Of a stretch of 33,078 nucleotides of DNA, positions 22,156 through 33,078 are shown piece after piece. The DNA is taken from contig PYST01000394.1 of assembly GCA_003049485.1 (NCBI GenBank), positions 1 through 33,078 on the forward strand. The letters run 5' to 3'. Each line of letters opens with the position of its first letter. Within the stretch, counting starts at the first letter, position 1. Origin of the DNA: Ophioceras dolichostomum. Lineage: Eukaryota; Ascomycota; Sordariomycetes; Magnaporthales; Ophioceraceae. Under the pieces are notes generated by a model that was not told the DNA's origin, did no database searches, and saw nothing but the letters and a program-made list of their open reading frames with translations. The position numbers were made by a program, and so were the translations under genes.

Positions 22156-23798
22156 GTCAGATCCTTTCTATGTGTGATGATGATTGATTGATTGGGACGG
22201 GAGACAAAATAAAAAGAATGCGGTCGTCTAGGTAGGAAGTTAGCAGCTAGGAAATTTTGTTCGCATGTGTCAGTCAAAAAGGAGTCAATTTTTTTCGGTG
22301 TTGTCTCTGTTCGCTCACTACCCCTTATCGTGTCCGGTTACTAGCTCTAGCTCTCACCTCGGTGCTCTCCCTTTCATCACCGATCAAAGTAAGGAAGGAG
22401 GCTTTGGAAGCGGCCACCTTCCTCTCGCGTTAAGTCGGCATATCGGCATCTGTCTTCGGAGTCTTGCGCTTTGTGCCTGGGGCGCTAAGCTGCAGGTAGC
22501 CGAGAGGAATACGGTGAAGTGTTGTGGGATTCTCATTTAAGACCATGCGGCTAGCCGTGTCTCCCCCTATTCTTTATTCTTTTCCCACTCTCTTTCTTAC
22601 CTTTCACTCTCGCTCCTGAGGTCAGCCGGGCATGAACCCCTGAATCCGTCCGATGCGCCCTGCCATTCACTATCTCGCACTTGCCGGGCGGCCGCATTCC
22701 TTTCAATATTCCGTGACACCCCGTGGATGGCCTTCTGGGTACACCTAAATTTCCGTTTGATACCTACGGATGGGCGGACGCCATGCGCACCTTCCTCGTC
22801 GAAAGTCAACAGCCCTATGACTGCCCGTATGCTTGGTTGCTTTGCCGGCAATGCCTTCCTTCATGGCCAGATCAGGGAGATTCGCTCCGGTACTTTGCCT
22901 CCTCGACAGATTCAGATCAGCTCATCGAGATATGGTAGCTCTTTCTTTCCCTCACTTGTCATTCACTAGTCGGATCTTGATTAATGCCCAACCAACTTCT
23001 TCTCTTTCTCTTAAGCTTCATTCAGCGTGATGGGGAGTCAATGTCGGCGTTTGCCACACCGCACAGGGAAGCCGGGCCACGACATCGCTGGTCTCGCTCT
23101 TGTGATACAGGGCGCGTTCTCTCATCTTAATGTCCCCATGTCCCACGGAACGTTGCCTTATCCTGTCAGTTAGTCCAACAGATGGGACTCGTCGGCCGCC
23201 CAATTCTCGGTCCGTTTCCCCCAGCCCAGCTGGTAACTCCGTTCGTTCCTCAACCTTTTTTCCTCTCCTTCTTGTGCCATTCATAACTGGGGTGTCGCCG
23301 TCGACATGACATTTGGGGCCATCGGCCACGAAATCGTCTCGAGTTCCGGCCACCAATCTTTCATATCCCACCCCGTCACTGGCACCGACTGATACCCACC
23401 GACACTACCTTCGTCAGTCTATTCACACTCACAGGAAGAGGTCTTTTTTTCCTGATCTTTGCCTACCTTCATTATCCCATCTCTTTTGGTGAATACACAC
23501 ACGCCATTCCTCTCGTTACCATTGATTCTCGATCCGACATGAACTGATCCTACGCCTCCTACACCTCCTCGCAAAACCACCCACCTCTCACCTCTCCACC
23601 CTTCCGGCCGCAAAGCCGTCGCGTCTTGACACACGAGCATCTGTCGTGGTCCCTCCGTCTTCCATCGTCTCCCCTCCTTCGAATTATAGTCTATACCCTC
23701 TGCGCGCGCTGGGGCCCCGTGGCATGGTTGACCTTTCACAATAACTCGCACTCAAAGGGGCGAAAAAAGAAGGAGACGGCGAAGAAGAAGACGGGACT
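22156..23798. other. Spacer between the Pol I subunit and tyrosinase genes
   Basis: Holds the Pol I 3' UTR with an AATAAA and a CTAGGTAGG element (22228-22236), then a 1.2-kb pyrimidine-rich region that is probably the tyrosinase promoter and leader. Small open frames (for example 22727-22969 plus and 23018-23371 minus) are unrecognised and not supported. Confidence 0.4.
22208..22213 (+). terminator. Candidate polyadenylation signal AATAAA of the Pol I subunit gene
   Basis: A canonical AATAAA begins 53 nt after the TAA stop, at a plausible distance for 3' end formation in fungi. The cleavage site itself cannot be seen. Confidence 0.4.
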
Positions 23799-26446
23799 AT
23801 GGGTCCGCATACGACGGCGGCCTTTCTCCTGTCCGCCCTGACGGCCACCACTAGCCTGGTGTGCCATGTGGCGGCAAGGGCAGACTCGGTGGAGGGTGGC
23901 AGGCGATCATCGTCTGTTGGGGGCTACGACTATGGCTTCGACACAGGACCCATCCTCAGAAAGCGTCAAGGCATCCAGCAGCGCATCGTGGTTAGGGGCG
24001 CACCACGAGGTAACGGGAGCACCATTCCCCTACGCCCAAACATTCGAGACCTTGAGCAGGATGTGGAAAAATGGACACTGTTTATCCTGGGCCTCGACCT
24101 GATGGAGTGGGCCGACCAGAACGAGCAGCTCTCGTGGTACCAGATCGCAGGTGCGTCCGTGATAGATCGCCCCTCCCTTCGTGCTGTTGCTAAAAGGGCT
24201 TCTGTCTCCTCCCTTTGTCTTTCAGCGCAGGTTCGAGGTGGAGGTCCCCGGAATGGCTGGCTGGCTGGCAGCAGTAGAGATGGGATTTTGTTAGACTAAC
24301 TTGTATCATCCGAACCGCTGGATGCCACTAACATGAAGGGATTCACGGTGTGCCATTCGTACCTTGGGGTGGCGTCCCTGCTACCCCAGGAAATGAGAAA
24401 TCTGGCTACTGCACCCACGAATCCATCCTCTTCCCTACGTGGCACCGACCGTATCTCGCTTTGTTCGAGGTAAGACATAGCCCCCCAGTTGAGATCTTTT
24501 TCTTTTTTGTCTCGGGACGGACGAAGGTGGTAGCACCAACCCACGGGCGACCTCGCACGCCACGCCCGAGTCTCTTGAATTCTTCCCACCAGGGGGTTGC
24601 TGCTTGTTTGCTTCCTTTCTTTCTTGCTTGCTGGCTGGCCTAGGACCAACTTCCTCGAAGTTTGACTGACACTGAAACTGACACTGGCATGCTCGACAGC
24701 AAATTTTGTACGGCCACATCCAGTCGATAGCATCCTGGTACACAGATGACGAAACGCGGGAACGGTATCAGAAGGCCGCTTCGGACTTCCGCATCCCCTA
24801 CTGGGACTGGGCGGACCGTCCACCTGAGGGCGAGAACGTGCTGCCTCCGATCGTCTGGGCCTACACGATGGTATCTATTTCTGGCCCGAACGGGGTCCAG
24901 AACATCGCCAACCCCCTGTACAAGTACACGTTCAACCCAATAAACACCACGGCTTTCTTCATCGCGCCCGTGAGTCTAATCGTGCCGCCCCAGTCCCTCC
25001 CCTGCCCCAGTCCCCCCTTAGCCACGGACAGGTAACCACGGTTAGGTAGCCACTGACAACAGTTCTGTCGCCTCACTCCTCTTGCAGTGGGATACGTGGA
25101 ACTCGACGTTGCGCTCTCCTACCAGTGGGGACAGCTCAGCCCAGTCGAACAACACGCTGGTGTCCATCGCCCTGAACAAGAACCAGGCCGCCATCCAGCA
25201 GAGGGTGTACACGCTCTTCGCCGACTACCACAACTATACGGCCTTCAGCAACGAGGCCTGGTACCCGAGGGGCGAGCAGACGAGATACGACTCGGTGGAG
25301 TCCGTCCACGACACGATCCACTCCCTCGCCGGCCTGGGCGGCCACATGACGTACATCCCCTTCTCGTCGTTCGACCCCCTGTTCTGGCTCCACCACGCGA
25401 ACCTCGACCGCCTCTTCGCGCTGTGGCAGAGCATCTACCCGGACTCGTGGATCACCCCGCAGCCGGCCCGGATGGGGTCCTTCACGACCTCGCCGGGAGA
25501 GGTAGTCAACGGCGGGACGGCCCTGACGCCGTTCTTCGCCGACGCGGACGGAACGTTCTGGACCTCAGACATGGTGCGCAGCCCGGAGGTGTTTGGGTAC
25601 AACTACGCCGAGACGGTCGGGTCGACCTTCGGGGTGGTATCTGCCGCCGCCCCACGCTCAGATGCTGCCGCCGCCGCTGCCTCGAACCCGAACCGTGAGG
25701 AGATGAGTCGGAGGGTCAAGGCCATCATCAACTGCCTCTACGGAGAGTCGAGCCCCGCCCGGCTCGGATACTCGGTGCCGCAGAAGGAGAAGAACAAGAA
25801 GTTGAGGAAAGACAGAAGAAGGGGGGAGAGGGGCGGCCCTGACGACGCCGACTCCGGTTCCCGTCCGCGAACCAACGCGTGGTGGAGCTCAACCTCCCCC
25901 GACCCGGCGCCCAACACGGTGCTGAAGGAGGACCAGACGTACCGCGAGTGGACCGCGACCATCTCGGCGCCGAAGCAGGCCTTCGACGGCACGTACTTCA
26001 TCCACATCTTCAGCGGCGACCCGCTCTCCCCCGCCTCCTCGGAATCTTCTTCGTGGGAGCTGTTGGTGGGCTCGCCGAACCTCGTCGGCACCATGAGCGT
26101 CTTCGCTGCCCCGGATGCGTACGCTCATCATCATCATCACCACCACGTGAGCGTTGGGGGCGTCAGCGTCACCAATCTCGTGTCCGGGACCATCCCGCTG
26201 ACGTCCTTCCTCACCAGCCGGGTGGTCGCTGGGTCGCTCGCCGGCCTGGACGTGGACTGCGTGGAGCCGTTCTTGAGGGAGAGCCTGCGGTACAGGGTGA
26301 TACTCGCGAACAGCACCGTCGTCGACGAGTCGGCGGTGCCGCCGGACCTGAAGATCAACGTCGTCAGCTCGGAGGTGCGGGCCCCGTCGAGCGAGTTTGA
26401 ACTGCCCAAGTGGGGAGAGTCGGTGTCTCACTTCGAGTTGATTTGA
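23799..26446 (+). CDS. Two-domain tyrosinase (type-3 copper polyphenol oxidase), secreted type
   Basis: Join of 23799-24150, 24339-24469, 24700-24969 and 25088-26446, 703 residues. It oxidises monophenols and diphenols to quinones, feeding melanin or cross-linking chemistry. CuA ligands are H120, H144 and H153; CTH at 142-144 is the expected Cys-His thioether. CuB has H325 and H329, plus one of the pair H353/H354 in FDPLFWLHHANLDRL. The YNY motif (422-424) closes the catalytic core. A very basic linker follows (about 483-501, with RRR, KK and RK). A C-terminal lid domain (about 525-703) follows, in the position of the domain that blocks the site in proenzymes; it includes a run of seven His (598-604). 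The N-terminus is Ala/Leu-rich and signal-peptide-like, with a Kex2-type KR at about residues 55-56. All three introns have clean GT/AG. The enzyme is longer than most secreted fungal tyrosinases. Substrate is not predictable. Confidence 0.94.
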
Positions 26447-27981
26447 AGAGAGGGTGTGTATGTACGTTCTGTAGTGCGCCATTCTTTCTCTCTCTTCCGC
26501 AATTGGGATCAAGCAGGATAAAGAGAAGTCTGCCAAAGTCTGCTCTTTCCTCGGCTAGAGTCCAACAAGGGCGTCCTCCAAACGTCATTACGAGGGAGGG
26601 AGGACCCCCATTTTTTCCCCTAACCTCTCTCACTTCTTTAACATTCTGTGGAATCTTGTATTGCCCACCCCTTCTCCCAGGGATAGCCTAGCCTGGTATG
26701 GATCAACGGCCTTTTTTGGGGGAACTGTTGCCGGATACGGTCCTTTTTTGGGAGGAAGAGAGAGTCAGAGGACCAGTGGCGGTGACTGTCCCCTCTCCCA
26801 CTCCTCAGTCCTTCCCACTAACTTTCTACACTTGTAAACACTTCATCAGAGAGAAGAACGATGGGAACGGCGGGATTATGGTGGTCTCCGAATGGATTTG
26901 GCGTCTGGGGAGTTTTCTATTATAATGGTTTTCTCAATGCCTTTGTCTTCCAATCTCTTTTCGTTTCTTGATGATCGACGGACAGCGGCAGGTAGTTCAC
27001 GCCGGTAGATTGACGCGAGCTTTTGTAACAAATGATAATATAAGCTGTTACTATTCGCCAGCTTCACCTTCTCCGGACTGCCCAACTGTGCAGTGCTGGC
27101 AAGGGGGATAAGAAACGACGCGCGTGGTGAGGACTAATGAACCAAGAGGTGATTGAAGATGCTGATGAAATGCTTTCGAGTTTGTGATAATTTGCTTCGA
27201 CAGTCAAATACGCCCGGCGAATCATTAATGATGATATGCCTCCCCGGGCAATGTACCGCATGTATGTCTCTACCAGTGAAGTCTATCGGTTGCCATGAAA
27301 GTACTCCCATTATCCCCATTACCAATTTTTGGTTACCATCCAGACCGGCCTCGATCCATTCAGGGGAAGCGTGGGGCGACGGCCAATATTATAAAGCCCC
27401 TCGCGATAGATACAGCAAAAAACTTATGTCTAGATCCCTTTATCCTCTTTCCGACTCTTATTTTTCTGACCAGGGAATGCGTTGGGATAGGTGTATGTAC
27501 CAGGATAAGGAATGAGTGAACAATCAGGTCTTGAACTCAAGACAGATGCATGAGAGGTGCAGATGCAAAGAAACCAGAACAAGAGCAAAAAATCACAATG
27601 AGCAAAATAAATAGAGCAAATAAATAACAGATCATTAAGTCGTGTTCCGATATGTGTATGGTAGTTGCCTCCCATGATACCAAGGTATTTTTCTTGTCTG
27701 ATGTGTTGAGGCGGGAATATTAACGAGAGAAAGAAATCGTAAAGGTAGACAGGGAAAGAAAAGAATATGTCGGTATGATCTAGGTAGTAAACGATTACGA
27801 GTAGGTAGCTATGTATGAAAGTATGGGCGGAGACTGGAAGATAAACAGAGGTGCAGAGAGCATACCATGGCGTCAGATGAGAATGAGAGCATATGGCCTG
27901 GCTTCAGGTGGGGAGGTAGGTAGGTAGGTGTCCGCAAGAACTAGGAAAAGCAGGAAGGAAGGAGGCTTTACACACACACTC
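26447..27981. other. Convergent spacer between the tyrosinase and the large unknown-family gene
   Basis: Both neighbours end here. The right half (about 27540-27930) is A/G-rich and has GGTA-type runs at 27780-27787 and 27914-27930. No gene, RNA or mobile-element signature was seen. Confidence 0.4.
27914..27930. repeat. GGTA tetranucleotide run
   Basis: AGGTAGGTAGGTAGGTG, about 50 bases beyond the stop codon of the minus-strand gene starting at 32263. It resembles the runs at 8595-8614 and 11377-11394. Confidence 0.75.
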
Positions 27982-30900
27982 TCAAACAGGCAGCCAGCTC
28001 TTCTTCTTCTTAGCCTTCCCATCATCCATCCCCTTGAGGATGTCGTCGAACGACATCCCGCCCGAGACGGCGCTCCCCGAGCGGTCGTGGGCCGACGGCG
28101 ACGACGTCGACGCGTGGCTGCTGAACTGCACGCTGCTGCCGCTGGACCCGGACCCGCTGCTGCCGCCGACCATCATCAGCTTGAGGTTCCCCGCCGACGC
28201 GCTGCGAGGCACGTGCGGCCGCGGGCGCATCGCGACGGCGGCGGACGACGGGAGGCCGCCACCGCCGTTGAAGATGGGGTTGTTGTTGCTACTGCCGTCG
28301 GTTGCTATCGGCGGCGTGCCTACTGGTCCTCCTCCTCCTCCGCTGCGCGAGCCCGGCCGGCTGCCTGGGCTGCGGGACTCGGGCAGCTGCGGGACGGGAG
28401 GTGGAGGCGGGAAGTTGACGGGCTCGAGGCCGAAGACGATGCTGGAGCGGTAGGCGCCCGACGAGGCGCGGTTCGCGACGCCGGGGGAGCGGCCGCGCGG
28501 GCGCACGGGGAGGGAGTTTGTCTCGCCGCCGTCGGGAGAGACGATGCCGCTGGACGACGGGGGGCGCGAGCCGGCACCGGTGCCCATGCCCATGGTGGGC
28601 TCAGGCAGGCCAGGGAAGACGGGGCGAGGCGGCTCCAAGGGCGAGAGGGTTGCAGGAGGCGGGAGCGCGCTGGCGGCAGCTGCGGCCGCGGCAGCGGAGG
28701 CTGCGGCCGTGCCTGCGCCGGCCGGGGCGGCGCCCTCGGCGGCGACGGCGGCGGCCTCCTCCCACTGCTTGGCGGCGACCCAGCAGTGCGAGCGGTAGTA
28801 CGTCGCCTCGACGGAGAACATGACCGCGTCGGTCGACAGCTCGACGATGCCCGTGCCGCCCGAAACCTCGTACCACATCTTTCGGACCTCTCCGCCGTCC
28901 TCCAGCCAGGGGAGCTTGCCCTGCGGCGGCTCGCAGAGGAAGTACTCGACGCCCTCCGTGTACGTCAGGCCCGGCGCGTCGACGCTCAGGCGCGGCAGGG
29001 ACTGGATCACGACGTACAGGAAGAGCCAGTGGCCCAGGCGCAGCTCGGCCAGCTCGAGCGAGGTCTTCCCCTTGGCCTCGCGCAGCTCGAACTCCTTGAA
29101 CGCGGCCAGGAACGGCAGCTGCAGGCGGTCGGTGTCGAAGTTGTACGACTTGTGCAGGATCAGCTGCAGCTCGTGCGACTGGATGCGCCGGTCGATGCGG
29201 GCCTGCTCCTTGGCAGGCAGCTCGTTGTAGTTCTCCTTGATGGTGGCCATGGTGGGGATCTTGGGCGCGTCGAAGGGGACGGGAGGCAGCACGGGCGGGG
29301 ACGAGTTGTCGAACTCGGCCAGCATGCGGCGCAGGCCCGCGATGTGCGACTCCATCATGCTCGCGTAGGAGCCGTCGTCGTGGCCGCTGCCATCTGGCTT
29401 CTTGTCCGGGCCGAGCCCCTGGGTCGGCGAGGCGAGGCGCGTGGTGAGCGAGGTGCGGTCGACCAGCAGGTCGTACAGCGAGCACAGGTCCGCGTACAGT
29501 TGGCGGAGCACCTGGCGGTTGAGCCCGCTCTCGGAGAAAGGGTTCTTCTTGCTGCGGGCGCGCGGCGGCCAGTTGCCGAACTGGGTCTTGTAGTGCTTGA
29601 GCACGAAGCTGCGCATGTTGCTGAAGTTGCCGCGCCAGTTCCGGAAGCGGACGGCGCGCAACTCCGGGGTGGACGTCGAGTTGGCCACGCCGGCGAACAC
29701 AGCGGGGAAGTCGAACTGCTCGAGCCGGATGTTGACGTTGTGCTGGCGGCTGAGCAGGTCGAGGTGGGCGCGCTCGAGGCGCTGCCTAGTGTTGACGGAG
29801 ACACTCTGCTCCAGCAGGGGCAGACGCATGTCCACGAGGGCCTCGTACTTGCCGACGGCGTGCGCAAATGCCTCGTTGTAGAGATCCCACGACCGAAGCT
29901 GCTCGCCCAGAACCAGAGCCTCCACCGTGTGCTGGTGGCTGTACCGGACGTCTGCGAGGCCCAGCTGGTCGGCGTAGAAGCCAAGGCTGAGGTCGACCGA
30001 CTTGCCGAACGAGGTGCCGTCAGGGCTACTAAAGCCGAACTCGCGCAGGAGAGCGGCGATCTGAAGAAATACCGCGAACGCGCCCGGACAGTCCCGCGTC
30101 CCCACTAGTGGCTGGCCCGTCAAGAAGGCGAAGAGGTTGCGCAGGTCGATCAACCGCTGCAGGCTGGGAGCGGAGAAGTCCGAGGTAACGTAGAGGGAGA
30201 CGTCGCCGAGGGGTGGAGAACTCGGTGGCGAGAAACCCGAGCGTCGGGCATCCTCGACGGACAGGCTGTCGCGGCCGCCAAAGCTTCGGGCCCTGTGCCG
30301 CCCGCCGCTACCTATGCTGCTGCTGTCGGGGGAGAGGGAGTTCTCGGCTTGCAGCAGCTGGGTAAGGACTGCGGAGTCGGAGATGACGGAATGCGGGATC
30401 TTGAAAGACGGGCCTTGGCCGCTGGACCTGGGGAATAGGTTGACCAAGACATCTCCACTCTCATTCCAGAGCTCTGGGACCTGTACGGCACATATGCGTG
30501 CGAGACAAAATTGTCAGTCATCCATCCGTATTAGTTGTATCAGTTGTCAGCTTTGCCCACCCCTGGCCTGATCCGCAAGCTATGCACTGCTACCCTAACA
30601 ACACTACCTTACAGGGCAACAACACGGCTTTTAGCCGCAAGGCTGCATGAGCTCTTGGGGAGGGATTCGACCACTGAAGAAATGACCAAGAAGGGACAAG
30701 AAAGAATTAAAGAAAAGAGAAAGAAAAAGCTAAACGAACCTTTTCGGCATTTGTCAAGAAGCCAGTGCTGTAATCAGCTTGACTGTCCGGAGCTATGATC
30801 CACGCCCCGCTGCCGGACGAGGGAGACAGCGCCCCCATGGAAGGGTCCCTCGACCTCGACCCTGGAAGCCAGCTACGCCGTCGCCGGCCGCGCTCGGCAG

Positions 30901-32263
30901 CCGTTACGGGGCCAGGGCCGGAGCCAGGGCCAGGGCTGTAGCCTCCTCCTCCTCCTCCGCCACCACCGCCTCCTCCATCGCTGGAATGCGGCGATTGCGG
31001 CCTCGACCCCACCCCCATCGCTCCTCCGCCTCCCGGGCTAGACACCACGCGCGGTGCGTCCAGCTGCCTGGAGAAGGCCGATTTCGTCCTCGGCGACGGC
31101 TGGGCCGAGATGCTCCTCCTCCCCCGCTGATCCGGCCCCGGGGCGGGCGAGGCGTTCGGGGAGGCGCGGCGGGGCTGCAGCTTGTTTGGTTCTGGAGGCG
31201 GTTGCGACAGCTGCTGCTGGAGAGAGTTGTGCCTAGACCGGGTGGCGTTCACTGGCGGGAGAGGCGGCGGGTTCGACGGCAGCGGTGGGGGTTTCTGGAT
31301 ATAGTTTGGCATTTTGAAGTTAGGGGCCGTTGCGGACAACGACGTCGACGACGACGACGTTGGGATCGATTCCCGTTGTGGCGGTTGCTGCTGCTCTTGC
31401 CCGTGCCCTTGCTGTGTTTGGTCGTCGTTGTGGTCGGCTTCCTCTTGGTCGTGCCTCAGAAAGCCGAGCGAGTTCTGGGGCGGAAGAACGGGAAGGAGGG
31501 GAGGATGGTATGTCGAAGGGGTCGATATGGCTAGGCCAACGGCGGCGGACAGCTCATCTGCCGAAGCCGATGCAGGTAGCCGTTGTAAAGGCACTTGCGG
31601 TGTCGGCGATGGTGGCTTGTAGGGCTGGTTTTGGCTTGGATCGGCGCTCGGGCTCGAATGCCGGCCGCCTGGGAGCGGTTTGCGGGAAATCGTGTTTGTT
31701 CGCTGGGTTGTAGGTTGAAAATTCGTGAAAGCGACCGCGGCAGCGTCGGAAGAATCGGGTAGGGAGTCTATAAATTTAAACGTGAGTGACGGTGCCAGGT
31801 GCGGCTTGCTGGAAGACCATGGAAGAAAAGTCCAGGTCCGCTTTTCCTTGAGGCTGCTCAGGCCTCTCAGTGACCGCCGGTTTCCGCTACTGTCACCGGG
31901 CACTGGCCCGGAGTCACCGCGTCGAAGGGCCTTACGCTGCTCTTGCTGCTGCTTCTTCTGCTCCTTGTGTAGCTTCACCGGCTGCCCACGCTGAGACAAC
32001 GTGCGTGTGTGGTCGTGACACCCTTCTCGTTCCGGGCTTGCGTTTGTTGTGTGTCCAACCAGCTTCACGCCCGGACCACCTTGTTCAGCACCAGCACCAG
32101 GACAAGCACCACCACCAACGGAGGGCTTGAGCTGGCCTGAGCCCGCGAGGAGATCGTTGCCGCCAAAGGAAAGAGTAGAGGAAGAGGACGTAGAGGCTGG
32201 GGAAGAGAATATTGAAGCAATGGTGGACTTTCGCCTCACATCGGAGGACTTACTGGAAGCCAT
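27982..32263 (-). CDS. Large low-complexity protein of a fungal family of unknown function (DUF8004-like)
   Basis: Complement of join 27982-30480 and 30740-32263, 1340 residues. The two open frames are one gene: exon 1 ends TGFLTNAEK and exon 2 opens VPELWNESGDVLVNLFPR across a 259-nt GT/AG intron in phase 0. Residues 1-480 are disordered (Ser/Pro/Gln-rich, a KEQKKQQQEQRK patch, and Gly runs near 30940). The central part of exon 2 (about 580-1080) is a folded, mostly helical region with conserved-looking blocks such as LIDLRNLFAFLTGQPLV and LEQFDFPAVFAG, and a YFLCEPPQG motif. The C-terminus is disordered again and ends KKKKSWLPV. No signal peptide, TM helix or catalytic motif was seen. From memory the folded part fits a Pezizomycotina family called DUF8004; this was not searched. 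Function is unknown. Confidence 0.8.
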
Positions 32264-33078
32264 CTTGACTGGGCCCGGAACCTTGGGACCTGAGCCTAGT
32301 ATCGAAAAGCAGAGAGCTCACACAGCAAGAGGCCTCGCAAGGAGGAGGGATTATTTCGAGAGAGAATAGAGCTTCCCTCTTCTCCCTTTGTTCCCCCTTG
32401 CAAAAGGCGATCTACTGGCTTTTCGTTGTCGAACGAATTGGGCTCGCTGGGCCACCCCACAAGACCTACGCGCGTTCACCAGTTCAAGCTCGCACGCAAG
32501 CAGACGCAAGCAGCCCGCAATGGGGACACAAGTGAGACGTTTCGCCTGCTGGTGGGATCGTGAATCGAGATATCCGGGTCAAAATCAGGGCAAACCATGC
32601 GGTGGTGCCACTGTAGGGGGTGCGGAAACGTGAATGCGCACTACGAATGTAATGAAAGTACTGTGGGAGAGGGAGGTTCGCTGGTCAGTCGCTGGGGTGG
32701 AGAGTCCGAGGATCTCTATTTTGTGGAGGGTGTCTGGTGTTGAGAGAATTGTAGAAAACAACAACACGAGAAAGGCCCAGAAAGACGAAAGAGGGGTGTA
32801 GAAAACGGGAAGGCGTGGTGACGGACAGGATAATAATACATATCAGTCAACAAACAAAAAGAAGAAGAGAAAGGAAAACGAAACGAAACGAACGAACGAA
32901 CGAACGAACGAACGAACGAACGAACAACGGGAGCGACAAGGTAAGGCACGATCCTCATTGTGACTTTTCCATTGGGTACACTCATTGGTGCAATGTACGT
33001 AGTACAGCCCTAGCAGGCGGCAGCTGGGAGAGGATCTTTCCGGGACCAGAAACGGGATCAAACCGCCCCGTAAAACAC
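32264..33078. other. Upstream flank of the unknown-family gene
   Basis: Promoter and 5' leader region of the minus-strand gene, with an AACG microsatellite at 32887-32922 about 620 bases upstream of its ATG. No other gene is visible before the window ends. Confidence 0.4.
32887..32922. repeat. AACG tetranucleotide microsatellite, nine units
   Basis: Nine perfect AACG units, with two imperfect AAACG units just before. A likely length-variable locus. It gives a spurious Phe/Val/Arg/Ser repeat (FVRS) in minus-strand frames, which should not be read as protein. Confidence 0.9.

Noticed and set aside
23018..23371. 117-codon minus ATG frame in the tyrosinase promoter region
   Set aside because: No domain, no coding bias, and it is antisense to a pyrimidine-rich leader region.
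24222..24227. TTTCAG inside tyrosinase intron 1 as a possible acceptor
   Set aside because: Using it breaks the conserved YQIAGIHGVPF junction; the acceptor at 24337-24338 restores the family sequence exactly.
32887..32985. Minus-strand frames with repeated FVRS residues
   Set aside because: They are the translation of the AACG microsatellite, not a protein repeat.

Overview
This window is nuclear DNA of a filamentous ascomycete (Pezizomycotina, most likely a Sordariomycete). The genes are GC-rich at third codon positions and carry short spliceosomal introns with GT/AG borders and CTAAC-type branch sites. Intergenic spacers are long and pyrimidine-rich. The families present (RCR, ARL8, a two-domain tyrosinase, and a large family that I recall as Pezizomycotina-specific) fit that placement. 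Exon structures were built by hand from reading frame, splice sites and family alignment from memory; no search was run.

Eight protein genes are supported. On the left, plus strand: a four-exon SF3b p14 (SF3B6-type) branch-site-binding splicing factor (378-1273) and a STIMATE/TMEM110-type multi-pass membrane protein (3432-4848). Then three minus-strand genes: a Pin2-like single-pass, Cys-rich, prion-like membrane protein (6499-8329), an RCR-family protein with two PPxY motifs (11572-12033), and an ARL8-type small GTPase with a 20-nt microexon (14404-15395). Back on the plus strand: the second-largest subunit of RNA polymerase I (18319-22155) and a secreted-type two-domain tyrosinase (23799-26446). 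On the right, minus strand: a 1340-residue low-complexity protein of a fungal family of unknown function (27982-32263).

There is no operon logic. SF3B6 and the Pol I subunit are housekeeping, and the tyrosinase is a melanin/phenol oxidase. The four genes from 3.4 to 15.4 kb all encode, or are predicted to encode, endomembrane or vacuole-linked proteins; this is the only functional grouping visible and may be coincidence. No mobile element, CRISPR, rRNA or tRNA gene was found.

I see no clear undescribed multi-gene system. The observations most worth a second look are: a 118-codon open frame continuing in phase straight after the SF3B6 TGA; the ARL8 microexon; the Pin2-like Cys-rich plus prion-like architecture; a cluster of four GATA-factor sites in the ARL8/Pol I spacer; a strongly basic linker in the tyrosinase; a recurrent CTAGGTAGGTA-type intergenic motif; and a candidate 57-residue membrane microprotein in the ARL8/Pol I spacer.
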